Assembly: GCA_024645065.1 (NCBI GenBank)
Contig: JAHEGP010000133.1
Location: 1 to 8,388 of the forward strand
Source: Cellvibrionales bacterium
Lineage (GTDB): Bacteria; Pseudomonadota; Gammaproteobacteria; Pseudomonadales; JAHEGP01
Direction of reading: 5' to 3'
DNA: 8,388 nt
Every line of letters starts with the position of its first letter. Within the stretch, counting starts at the first letter, position 1. The translations under genes and the position numbers were made by a program. Under the pieces are notes generated by a model. It made no database searches, was not told the DNA's origin, and was given only the letters and a program-made list of their open reading frames with translations. Below, piece after piece: positions 1 to 5,939 of the stretch.

Positions 1-59
1 TTCAGATCCGCTGAAGATTGCAAGTGTTTGCCGTAATAGTCTTTGACCGTGTCGTGCAT
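1..59 (-). CDS. SAM-dependent methyltransferase-like protein, N-terminus only
   Basis: Only the first 19 codons are inside the window; the gene continues past the left edge. The peptide starts MHDTVKDYYGKHLQSSADL. The YYGK-LQSSADLK-type beginning is, from memory, typical of a methyltransferase family related to arsenite methyltransferases, in which a cysteine-containing stretch and a SAM-binding domain follow. None of the catalytic part is visible, so the substrate cannot be stated. The start is well supported: an AGGAG Shine-Dalgarno (68-72 on the complement) lies 8 bases before the ATG. A longer frame running from 343 through this region is in a different phase and lacks such a site. The gene is separated from the upstream same-strand SDR gene by about 350 bases and probably has its own promoter, though I could not place a convincing one. 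Confidence 0.6.
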   Translation of the reverse strand, partial: MHDTVKDYYGKHLQSSADL

Positions 60-136
60 CGAAGGTGCTCCTGTTGTTCAACCTGGATTCCGCAGTTGAC
101 CGCTTCGATAATCAATAAGACTTTGATATGAAAGCG

Positions 137-360
137 AAAAAATGCCCACTTCTGCGCACCCTTTGGGTGAACTGCGAGACCCTGCCCGGTTTCTCGAAAA
201 ATCCCAAAGCGGCAGGGCGTCGTTATCACTCTTGGCAAGGACTTAGGCCATTGCCGGCGAGCGATGCCTTGCCTGTGGTACGGCATTCCGCCACTCCGGG
301 ATTTCCCGATAATTCCGAGCCCAACTGCGGATTCTAGGTTCAAGTGCGGTGCCGGGCTCG
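137..360 (-). ncRNA. Candidate structured RNA, minus strand
   Basis: Four perfect inverted repeats follow one another: 7 bp (316-322 with 354-360), 5 bp with a 2-base loop (297-301 with 304-308), 7 bp (234-240 with 267-273), and 7 bp (161-167 with 203-209) enclosing a further 5 bp (175-179 with 192-196). The loop of the last one contains CCCTGCC (180-186), which is complementary to GGCAGGG just outside the stem (211-217), so an H-type pseudoknot is possible. Read on the minus strand, the region ends in a weak hairpin (158 to 143, one mismatch) followed directly by T6 (142-137), as an intrinsic terminator would. No promoter was found, and folding energies were not computed. It could equally be the 3' end of the adhC-fghA-SDR transcript or a dispersed repeat. 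Confidence 0.25.
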
Positions 361-389
361 CAAGGCGTCAATGGCCCGTTGTCGAATAC

Positions 390-403
390 CCGGCATCTGC
401 CGG
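390..403 (-). terminator. Hairpin directly after the SDR stop codon
   Basis: CCGGCA-TC-TGCCGG is a perfect 6-bp inverted repeat (about 5 bp with a usable 4-base loop) starting 3 bases past the TGA of the SDR gene. There is no T tract after it on the minus strand, so it is not a classic intrinsic terminator. It may protect the 3' end of the mRNA or assist Rho-dependent termination of the adhC-fghA-SDR transcript. Confidence 0.3.
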
Positions 404-406
404 CGG

Positions 407-1213
407 TCAGGCATCGATATCCTGGCCCAGCGCCGCATGCACCAGGCCGCCATCCACGGTAATCGTATCACCCACGACATAGTCCCCTGCCCGGCTTGCC
501 AGGAATATCGCTGCGCCGGCAAGATCCTCGGCATTGCCAATTCGTCCCAGCGGGATCTTGCTTCCAACCTCGTCCGGGGCGTCGCGCGCGGCGCGGTTCA
601 TATCGGACGCGAAGGCACCGGGTGCGATCGACGTGACGATAATGTTGTCTTTGACCAGCCGCGCCGCCAAACGTTTGGTGAGGTATATCAGGCCCGACTT
701 CGAGGCATGGTAACTGTAGGTTTCCCAGGGATTGAGGCGCTGCCCGTCCACCGAGGTGATATTGATGACCTTGGCGGGGTGGCCGCTGGCGGCACCGGCC
801 TTTAGCTCGCCGTGAAGCGCCTGGACCAGGAAAAAGGGTGACTTGAGATTGAGGTCCATAACCTTGTCCCAACCTTTTTCCGGAAAATGCTCGAAGGGTT
901 CACCCCAGGCCGCTCCCGCATTGTTGACCAGGATATCCAGCTTTTTTTCCCGCTCGCGAAAAGCCTGGGCCAGCGCTTGTACGCCGGCAACGGTCGCTAC
1001 GTCCTGGGGCAAGGAATGACAGTTTGGGCCCAATTCCTGCGCGCTCGACTCGCAGTCGGCGGCCTTGCGGGAGCTGATGTAAACCCTTGCTCCCTGGGCG
1101 ATGTAGGCTTCTGCGATGACCTTGCCAAGGTTGCGCGAGCCGCCGGTGACAAGTGCAACCCGTCCCTCCAGTGAAAACAGTTTGCTGGTATCCAATGATT
1201 TTCTCCACGTCAT
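407..1213 (-). CDS. SDR-family NAD(P)-dependent oxidoreductase
   Basis: Classical short-chain dehydrogenase, 268 residues, one Rossmann domain, cytoplasmic. Visible motifs: cofactor loop TGGSRNLG (23-30), NNAG (97-100), catalytic Ser154 (NITSVDG), Tyr168 and Lys172 (YHASK), PG at 198-199, and a normal C-terminal DGG (254-256). The second glycine of the usual TGxxxGxG loop is Asn28, a variation seen in some RhlG/FabG-like members. It would reduce a ketone or oxidise an alcohol; the substrate is not readable from sequence. It lies 27 bases after fghA on the same strand, so it is probably co-transcribed with the formaldehyde genes. Start choice is open: the ATG at 1213 has only a weak AAAAGA before it, while a TTG at 1195 is preceded by GGAG at 7 bases and would begin at the family-like MDTSKLFSLEGRVAL. 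The shorter form has 262 residues. Confidence 0.88.
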   Translation of the reverse strand: MTWRKSLDTSKLFSLEGRVALVTGGSRNLGKVIAEAYIAQGARVYISSRKAADCESSAQELGPNCHSLPQDVATVAGVQALAQAFREREKKLDILVNNAGAAWGEPFEHFPEKGWDKVMDLNLKSPFFLVQALHGELKAGAASGHPAKVINITSVDGQRLNPWETYSYHASKSGLIYLTKRLAARLVKDNIIVTSIAPGAFASDMNRAARDAPDEVGSKIPLGRIGNAEDLAGAAIFLASRAGDYVVGDTITVDGGLVHAALGQDIDA

Positions 1214-1240
1214 TCTTTTAGGTACAGGTTACTTTTCGCG

Positions 1241-2170
1241 CTAACGATTATTTCCTGGTGCGGAAGTATCGATAATCGCATTGGCTTTTGAGGCCATTGC
1301 CCCGGCAGCCTGCAGGTGCCCGGCATGAAAGCGAATATGTTCCTCGATAAACGACGCGATAAAGAAATAGCTATGGTCGTAACCCGCTTGCATGCGGATA
1401 TCGATCGCGTAGCCCGTTTCCCGGCAGGCCCGGGCCAGCAATTCGGTTTTCAATTGCTCATCGAGAAAGCCGTCGGCGTCGCCCTGGTCGACGCGCATGG
1501 GCAGCTGCACGGGATTAGCTCGCAGCAACTCGGTGGTGTCGTATTCCCGCCACTGGCTCTGGTCATTGCCCAGGTAATGGCCGAACGCCTTTTTTCCCCA
1601 GGGGCACTGCATGGGAGCGCAAACAGGCGAGAACGCGGAGACTGAGCGATACCGCCGCGGGTTTTTCAGGGCAATGGTCAGGGCGCCGTGTCCGCCCATG
1701 GAGTGACCGGATAGCGACGACCTCGCGGTATCGAGGGGAAAACCCTTTGCCAGCACCCTGGGCAGCTCGGATACGATGTAGTCATACATGCGGTAGTGAC
1801 GGCTCCAGGGTGACTGGCCGGCATTGAGGTAAAAACCGGCGCCCAGGCCGAAGTCCCAGGCGCCCTCTGGATCGTCTGCAACGTCCGGACCCCGGGGGCT
1901 GGTGTCGGGGCAAACAATAGCAATACCGTAGTGTGCGGCCGAACGTTGCGCGCCCGCCTTGTTGACAAAGTTTTCGTCGCTGCAGGTGAGCCCGGACAGC
2001 CAGTACAGCACCGGCACCGAATGCAACTCCGCCTGCGGTGGCAGGTAGACTGAAAAAGTCATGCTGCAGTTCAGGGTGGGTGACGGGTGACTGTAACGCA
2101 GCTGCTGGCCGCCAAAGCATTTGTTGGCGCTGATTTGACTCAATGCGTCGCGGTCGTCGGCGTGGCTCAT
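1241..2170 (-). CDS. fghA: S-formylglutathione hydrolase
   Basis: Alpha/beta-hydrolase of the esterase D/FrmB/FghA family, 309 residues. It hydrolyses S-formylglutathione to formate and glutathione, the second step of glutathione-dependent formaldehyde removal in the cytoplasm. Visible motifs: oxyanion region YWLSGLTCSDENF (57-69), nucleophile elbow GHSMGGHGA with Ser157, the acid-bearing loop DQGDADGFLDEQL (228-240), and catalytic His266 in YDHSYFFI. The ATG at 2170 overlaps the adhC stop by one base (TGATG), which points to translational coupling, since no good Shine-Dalgarno is present. A TTG one codon earlier is also in frame but unlikely. Family members usually end near the HAxxL segment at about 280 residues; this one carries roughly 25 extra residues (QAAGAMASKANAIIDTS...), low in motif content. 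Confidence 0.95.
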   Translation of the reverse strand: MSHADDRDALSQISANKCFGGQQLRYSHPSPTLNCSMTFSVYLPPQAELHSVPVLYWLSGLTCSDENFVNKAGAQRSAAHYGIAIVCPDTSPRGPDVADDPEGAWDFGLGAGFYLNAGQSPWSRHYRMYDYIVSELPRVLAKGFPLDTARSSLSGHSMGGHGALTIALKNPRRYRSVSAFSPVCAPMQCPWGKKAFGHYLGNDQSQWREYDTTELLRANPVQLPMRVDQGDADGFLDEQLKTELLARACRETGYAIDIRMQAGYDHSYFFIASFIEEHIRFHAGHLQAAGAMASKANAIIDTSAPGNNR

Positions 2171-3276
2171 CAATACAGCACCACAGAGCGTATGCTCTGC
2201 CCGGCATGCATCAGGTCGAAGGCTTTGTTGATGTCCTCCAGGGGCATGGTATGGGTTATCAGCTCATCAATTTTGATCTTGCCTTCCATATACCAGTCGA
2301 CGATGCGTGGCACGTCGGTGCGGCCCCGGGCGCCGCCAAAGGCCGTGCCCCGCCAGGAACGACCGGTGACGAGTTGAAACGGTCGGGTAGCAATCTCCTT
2401 CCCGGCACCGGCCACCCCGACAATACAGCTCTGGCCCCAGCCCTTATGGCAGCACTCAAGAGCCTGGCGCATTACCTCGACATTGCCGATGCATTCGAAA
2501 CTGTAATCCACCCCTCCCCCGGTCAACTGGATGATGTGATCGACCAGATTCTCGACTTCCCGGGGATTGATGAAATCGGTCATGCCAAACTGCCGCGCCA
2601 GTTCCACCCGGGCCGGATTGATATCGATACCAATGATACGAGTGGCGCCAACCATGCGCGCGCCCTGGATGACGTTGAGCCCGATTCCACCCAGTCCGAA
2701 AACCGCTACCGTCGAGCCGGGCTCGACTTTCATGGTGAAGGCAACAGCACCGATACCGGTGGTAACCCCGCAACCGATGTAGCACACCTTGTCGAAGGGT
2801 GCATCCTCGCGGATTTTCGCCACGGCGATTTCGGGCAGTACGGTAAAATTGGAGAAGGTCGAGCAGCCCATGTAGTGCAGCAGGGGTTTGCCATCCAGCG
2901 AAAACCGGCTGCTCCCGTCAGGCATCATGCCCTGCCCCTGGGAGTTGCGGATCGCCTGACATAAATTGGTTTTGGGGTTGAGGCAAAAGTCGCATTCGCG
3001 GCATTCAGGGGTGTACAGCGGAATCACGTGGTCACCGGGTTGCACGCTTTTTACGCCGGCCCCGATCTCGCGCACAATACCCGCTCCCTCGTGCCCGAGA
3101 ATGGCGGGGAAAGCTCCCTCGGGATCATCTCCCGACAGGGTAAAGGCATCGGTGTGGCATACCCCCGTTGCCATGATCTCGACCAGAACCTCGCCTGCCC
3201 TGGGACCCTCCAATTGGACGTCTGCTATTGCCAGTGGCTTGCCGGCTTCAAAAGCGACCGCTGCGCGTGTTAGCAT
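2170..3276 (-). CDS. adhC: S-(hydroxymethyl)glutathione dehydrogenase / class III alcohol dehydrogenase
   Basis: Zinc-dependent medium-chain dehydrogenase, 368 residues, the normal family length. It oxidises S-hydroxymethylglutathione (formed from formaldehyde and glutathione) to S-formylglutathione with NAD+. The family can also reduce S-nitrosoglutathione. Catalytic zinc ligands are Cys40, His62 and Cys169; structural zinc ligands are Cys92, Cys95, Cys98 and Cys106. The coenzyme loop is GLGGIG (194-199) with the NAD-selecting acidic residue Asp218, and the class III anion-binding region is MMPDGSSRFS (117-126). The frame is open for 71 more codons upstream, but the ATG at 3276 is the family start and has AGGAG 8 bases before it (3285-3289). 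First gene of the adhC-fghA-SDR block. A CTCC/GGAG pair around the ribosome binding site could form a short hairpin. No clear promoter could be placed in the 195 bases upstream. Confidence 0.97.
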   Translation of the reverse strand: MLTRAAVAFEAGKPLAIADVQLEGPRAGEVLVEIMATGVCHTDAFTLSGDDPEGAFPAILGHEGAGIVREIGAGVKSVQPGDHVIPLYTPECRECDFCLNPKTNLCQAIRNSQGQGMMPDGSSRFSLDGKPLLHYMGCSTFSNFTVLPEIAVAKIREDAPFDKVCYIGCGVTTGIGAVAFTMKVEPGSTVAVFGLGGIGLNVIQGARMVGATRIIGIDINPARVELARQFGMTDFINPREVENLVDHIIQLTGGGVDYSFECIGNVEVMRQALECCHKGWGQSCIVGVAGAGKEIATRPFQLVTGRSWRGTAFGGARGRTDVPRIVDWYMEGKIKIDELITHTMPLEDINKAFDLMHAGQSIRSVVLY

Positions 3277-3435
3277 CTGGACTTCTCCTGTATGCTGGAG
3301 ACCGGACTCGATCAGCCGGCCATTAATGTTTTTTGCGCCGGGCAAGTTAGCATGGGTGCCCCCGCAGATAAAGACGGCGCCCGGAATTTCAGGGATCCAG
3401 CTCGACCGGATTCGACAAATGAAAGCACTATTGGC

Positions 3436-3464
3436 TTGACTTAAACAGGTTGCGGGAATATTTT
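3436..3464 (+). promoter_or_regulatory. Sigma-70 promoter of the DUF6502 gene
   Basis: TTGACT (-35, 3436-3441) and TATTTT (-10, 3459-3464) are separated by exactly 17 bases. The -10 box ends 7 bases before the ATG at 3472, so the expected transcription start is at or next to the start codon. No Shine-Dalgarno is visible before that ATG. Both facts suggest a leaderless mRNA. Confidence 0.6.
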
Positions 3465-3470
3465 CCCACA
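3451..3470. promoter_or_regulatory. Palindrome over the -10 box, candidate operator
   Basis: The 20 bases from TGCGGGAA to TTCCCACA form an inverted repeat with 7 of 8 arm positions paired and a 4-base centre (TATT). It covers the -10 box of the DUF6502 promoter and lies in the spacer between that gene and divergent adhC, so a bound protein would block the plus-strand promoter directly. A related palindrome occurs at 7367-7382. No known regulator could be matched to it. Confidence 0.4.
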
Positions 3471-3471
3471 T

Positions 3472-4305
3472 ATGGAACTGCAGCCTCAATCAACCATCCT
3501 TGCCGCCGTCGCCAGGTTGCTCAAGCCACTGGTTCGCTTGCTGCTGCGCCATGGTATTCCCTTTCAGGCCGTGTCTGAAGTACTAAAGCAAACCTATGTG
3601 ACGGTGGCAGACGAGAAATTTCGTTTGCCCGGGAAAAAGCAGACGAATTCCAGAATTGCCGTCATCACTGGCCTGCATCGCAAGGATGTGCTGCGAATCA
3701 AACGTCTCACTCCGCTTAATACGGCCGCCCTTGACGCCAGCTACAACCGCGCGTCCCGGGTTATCAGTGGTTGGTTGAGAGATGCGGCGTACTGTGATGA
3801 CAGCGGTCAGCCAGCGGCCCTTCCGCTCGAGGGAAAGGCCGCCAGCTTCAGTGGTTTGGTCTCGCAATACAGTGGTGATATGCCCGTCAGGGCAGTACTG
3901 GACGAGCTCATTCGGGTGGGAGCTGTTGAAAAGACGGCGAATACTATTCGGCTGTTGGTGCCGGCATATGTGCCCGCGACGGGCAGCGAAGCAAAGCTGG
4001 CCATTCTCGGCAGCGATGTATCGGATTTGATCGATACCATCGACTACAACCTGGATGAGGGAATACCCGACTCTCGTTTTCAATTGAAAGTCTCGTACGA
4101 CAACCTGTCAGGGGATGCGGTGCGCGAGTTCAAGCGTCTGTCTGACCGAAAATCTCTGCAACTACTTAAACAGTTTGACGCCTGGCTGGCGCAGCACGAC
4201 CGCGATCAACATCCCGAACTGGAGGGTGACGGTCGCTATCGAGCAGGCGTGGGCATATACTTTTTTGAAGAGTGTCTGCAGGACCGGCACGAGGAGGGAT
4301 TGTGA
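3472..4305 (+). CDS. DUF6502 family protein
   Basis: 277 residues, no signal peptide or membrane segment, so cytoplasmic. The opening ILAAVARLLKPLVRLLLRHGIPFQAVSEVLKQTYVTVA and the following KKQTNSRIAVITGLHRKDVLRI match what I remember of the DUF6502 family, whose function is not established. Residues about 58-79 (TNSRIAVITGLHRKDVLRIKRL) have the spacing of a helix-turn-helix, so a DNA-binding role is plausible but unproven. The C-terminal half is predicted mixed helix, with a family-like GIYFFEE near the end (261-267). The start at 3472 fits the family N-terminus, even though no ribosome binding site is present; see the promoter entry. Its stop overlaps the next gene by 4 bases (GTGA), so the two form one operon and are probably functionally linked. 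Confidence 0.8.
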   Translation: MELQPQSTILAAVARLLKPLVRLLLRHGIPFQAVSEVLKQTYVTVADEKFRLPGKKQTNSRIAVITGLHRKDVLRIKRLTPLNTAALDASYNRASRVISGWLRDAAYCDDSGQPAALPLEGKAASFSGLVSQYSGDMPVRAVLDELIRVGAVEKTANTIRLLVPAYVPATGSEAKLAILGSDVSDLIDTIDYNLDEGIPDSRFQLKVSYDNLSGDAVREFKRLSDRKSLQLLKQFDAWLAQHDRDQHPELEGDGRYRAGVGIYFFEECLQDRHEEGL

Positions 4306-5744
4306 AGAGCCACACTTTTTTGGCGAGCTCCTTTACGGGGATCCTTTTGCTTTGCAGCCTGTTTCTGGTGGCCTGCTCTGGCGGGGGTGGAGGGTCCGAC
4401 GATGGCGACCTGAGCGGCGGCATCGTCGATGGGGGTATCGGTGGCACGGGCTTGGGTACCATCACCCGCTTCTCCAGCATTGTGGTAAACGATACCCGTG
4501 TGTTTGACCTGACGCCCGAGACTAATATCAGCATCGATGGTGAGAGCGTGCAGGCCGACGACCTCGCCGTGGGTATGGTTGTCAACTACGATGTGGCTGA
4601 CGATGTGAGTGCGACCTTCGATTCAGGCACGGCGGTCAATGTTGCCGCCTTTCACCAGGTCGTTGGCCCGATAACCACCGGCAATCCCCTGAGCGTTCTT
4701 GGCCAGACCGTCGTTGTGGATGGCGGCACGGTGCTGTCTGATATCCCCGGTGGAGTTACCGGAAACCTGGTCATTGGGAGTATCGTCGAGGTGGCTGGTT
4801 ACCGGGATGTCGATGGTATTATTCGCGCCTCTCGCCTGGCTTACAAGCCCTCGGGCCTGCCGGTATGGGTTATCAATGGACGCGCGACGGAGGTGGTGCC
4901 GAACCAGGGGTTCAGGGTTGGTGCTCAACAAATCGTCCTCAACGGCATTGTTCCGGAAGATTGTAGCGGAGGCCTGGTCGATGGGGCACTGGTGGAAGTG
5001 AAAGCGCCCCCGGTCCCCGACTTCAACAGCGGCGATTTTCTCGCGGTTAATCGTGTTGAATGTCAACTGGAGGGTTTGCAGGTTCCCGATAATCCGGCCA
5101 CCAGTTTAATCAAGGCGGAAATCGAAGGTTTCGTGACCCAGGTGGTGCTGCCCGGGGAGTTTGTGGTCGATGGCCAGACTGTAATCACCGATTCCGCCAC
5201 GGAGTTCGAGGGCGGGACCGCCGCCGATATCGTGTTGGGAGCCAAGCTGGAGGTCGAGGGTGATTTCGATACCCTAAACGGTATATTGCGCGCCCGCGAA
5301 ATCGAGATCGAAGAGTCGCGAGTCAATATAGTGGCGCCCGTGCTCACCGCCGATATCGATATTGGCAAGTCAATGGATATTATGGGAATTACGGTGTTTG
5401 CAAATGCCCAGACCGAGGATGAGGATGGGATCATTAGTGAAGGCAATGGCAACATACAGGCAGATGTCGAAGGCTATATTGATATCGCGGGTGATGTCAT
5501 CGCCACCGACATCAAGGCGGACGGTAGTATCAACAGTGGGTCAGTTGACTTGCGCGGGCCGGCGTCGAATATAGCACCGCCACTGTTCCAGATCCTGGGC
5601 CTCACCATAGACACTAACACGGTCAACGAATTGCCGGCAGATTTTTTCCCGAACCTGGTGCCGGGTGCAACGGTAAAAATTGAAGACGCACAATGGGACG
5701 GCGATGACACGCTAAGCGGTGGAAAGCTGGAGATCGATGGCTGA
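4302..5744 (+). CDS. DUF5666-repeat lipoprotein
   Basis: 480 residues. A lipoprotein signal peptide ends in LVAC with Cys25 as the lipidation site. Ser at +2 favours transport to the outer membrane. A glycine/aspartate linker (26-50) follows. The rest is about six modules of 60-70 residues, each with the pattern 'G.V..V...... V.G..V....T.F..G....L..G..V.V.G.....G...A..I', the signature of DUF5666: roughly 52-117, 118-182, 188-253, 272-336, 340-406 and 415-480. These are all-beta, OB-like domains of unknown function. Cys221 and Cys254 could form a disulphide in module 3. The start is GTG at 4302, 4 bases after a strong GAGGAGG (4291-4297) and overlapping the DUF6502 stop by 4 bases; a GTG at 4272 in the same frame would spoil the signal peptide. 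The protein is acidic and poor in Lys/Arg, as expected for an exposed surface protein. Confidence 0.88.
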   Translation: MKSHTFLASSFTGILLLCSLFLVACSGGGGGSDDGDLSGGIVDGGIGGTGLGTITRFSSIVVNDTRVFDLTPETNISIDGESVQADDLAVGMVVNYDVADDVSATFDSGTAVNVAAFHQVVGPITTGNPLSVLGQTVVVDGGTVLSDIPGGVTGNLVIGSIVEVAGYRDVDGIIRASRLAYKPSGLPVWVINGRATEVVPNQGFRVGAQQIVLNGIVPEDCSGGLVDGALVEVKAPPVPDFNSGDFLAVNRVECQLEGLQVPDNPATSLIKAEIEGFVTQVVLPGEFVVDGQTVITDSATEFEGGTAADIVLGAKLEVEGDFDTLNGILRAREIEIEESRVNIVAPVLTADIDIGKSMDIMGITVFANAQTEDEDGIISEGNGNIQADVEGYIDIAGDVIATDIKADGSINSGSVDLRGPASNIAPPLFQILGLTIDTNTVNELPADFFPNLVPGATVKIEDAQWDGDDTLSGGKLEIDG

Positions 5745-5828
5745 GCCAGCACCGGAGGGCGATGCAATGCCACGCTTCAGGAGACTGCTTCCTGATTACG
5801 CTGATAACGCCCTGCGTAGATCCGCAGG
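5745..5828. terminator. Convergent-gene junction with two weak hairpins
   Basis: The lipoprotein gene (plus) and the mini-ORF (minus) converge with about 50 bases between their stops. Two short hairpins could end transcription: CAGGA/TCCTG (5778-5782 with 5790-5794) and a better one, CCTGCG/CGCAGG with a 6-base loop (5811-5816 with 5823-5828), which lies inside the mini-ORF. Neither has a T tract, so a classic intrinsic terminator is not shown. Confidence 0.25.
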
Positions 5829-5939
5829 CAAGTCCCTAATGTAGTGCTTTGCCCAGCGCTGTGTAAGCCCATCGGCCCGGGATTGCCCTGCCATACAAGC
5901 GACCACCAGGGCCAGGCATCTGAGAACAAACCGCTTCAT
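5796..5939 (-). CDS. Small exported protein or truncated gene
   Basis: A 47-residue frame begins MKRFVLRCLALVVACMAGQSRA and looks like a signal peptide: charged start, hydrophobic core 4-17, and SRA at 20-22 as a type I cleavage site. VVAC (12-15) could alternatively be a lipobox. Only about 25 residues remain after cleavage (DGLTQRWAKHYIRDLPADLRRALSA), mostly a helix rich in Arg. The ATG overlaps the stop of the ferredoxin-flavoprotein gene by 4 bases (ATGA), the usual sign of a co-translated partner. A downstream partner of a membrane-anchored redox enzyme would be expected to be a larger periplasmic protein, so this may be a truncated remnant. I do not recognise the family. Confidence 0.45.
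   Translation of the reverse strand: MKRFVLRCLALVVACMAGQSRADGLTQRWAKHYIRDLPADLRRALSA

Larger units (their letters stand above)
60..406. other. Gene-free stretch rich in inverted repeats
   Basis: No credible gene was found. The open frames here lack ribosome binding sites and overlap the methyltransferase start in the wrong phase. The stretch holds the AGGAG of the methyltransferase gene (68-72) and a series of inverted repeats, listed separately: a hairpin just after the SDR stop (390-403), arms 316-322/354-360, 297-301/304-308, 234-240/267-273 and 161-167/203-209, and an A6 tract (137-142) that would read as U6 on the minus strand. Both flanking genes are on the minus strand, so this is either a 3' untranslated region plus leader or an independent RNA. 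Confidence 0.6.

Noticed and set aside
2..343. 113-codon minus-strand frame across the intergenic region
   Set aside because: Wrong phase relative to the methyltransferase start, which has a proper AGGAG; runs through the inverted repeats and shows no domain.
316..360. tRNA-like signs: 7-bp stem and GGTTCAAGT resembling a T loop (337-345)
   Set aside because: Only 31 bases lie between the stem arms, the T-stem does not pair, and there are no D or anticodon arms.
344..805. 153-codon plus-strand frame opposite the SDR
   Set aside because: Antisense shadow of the SDR; no ribosome binding site or recognisable domain.
2143..2964. 273-codon open frame on the plus strand opposite adhC
   Set aside because: It is antisense to a well-supported dehydrogenase with all zinc ligands, has no family signature and arises from the GC-rich codon pattern.
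3277..3489. N-terminal extension of adhC by 71 residues
   Set aside because: Family members start at the MxTRAAVAFEAGKPL segment; AGGAG lies just before that ATG, and the extension would run into the divergent gene.
4272..4301. Upstream GTG start for the lipoprotein
   Set aside because: It would add ten residues before the signal peptide; the GTG at 4302 has GAGGAGG at 4 bases and the 4-base stop/start overlap.
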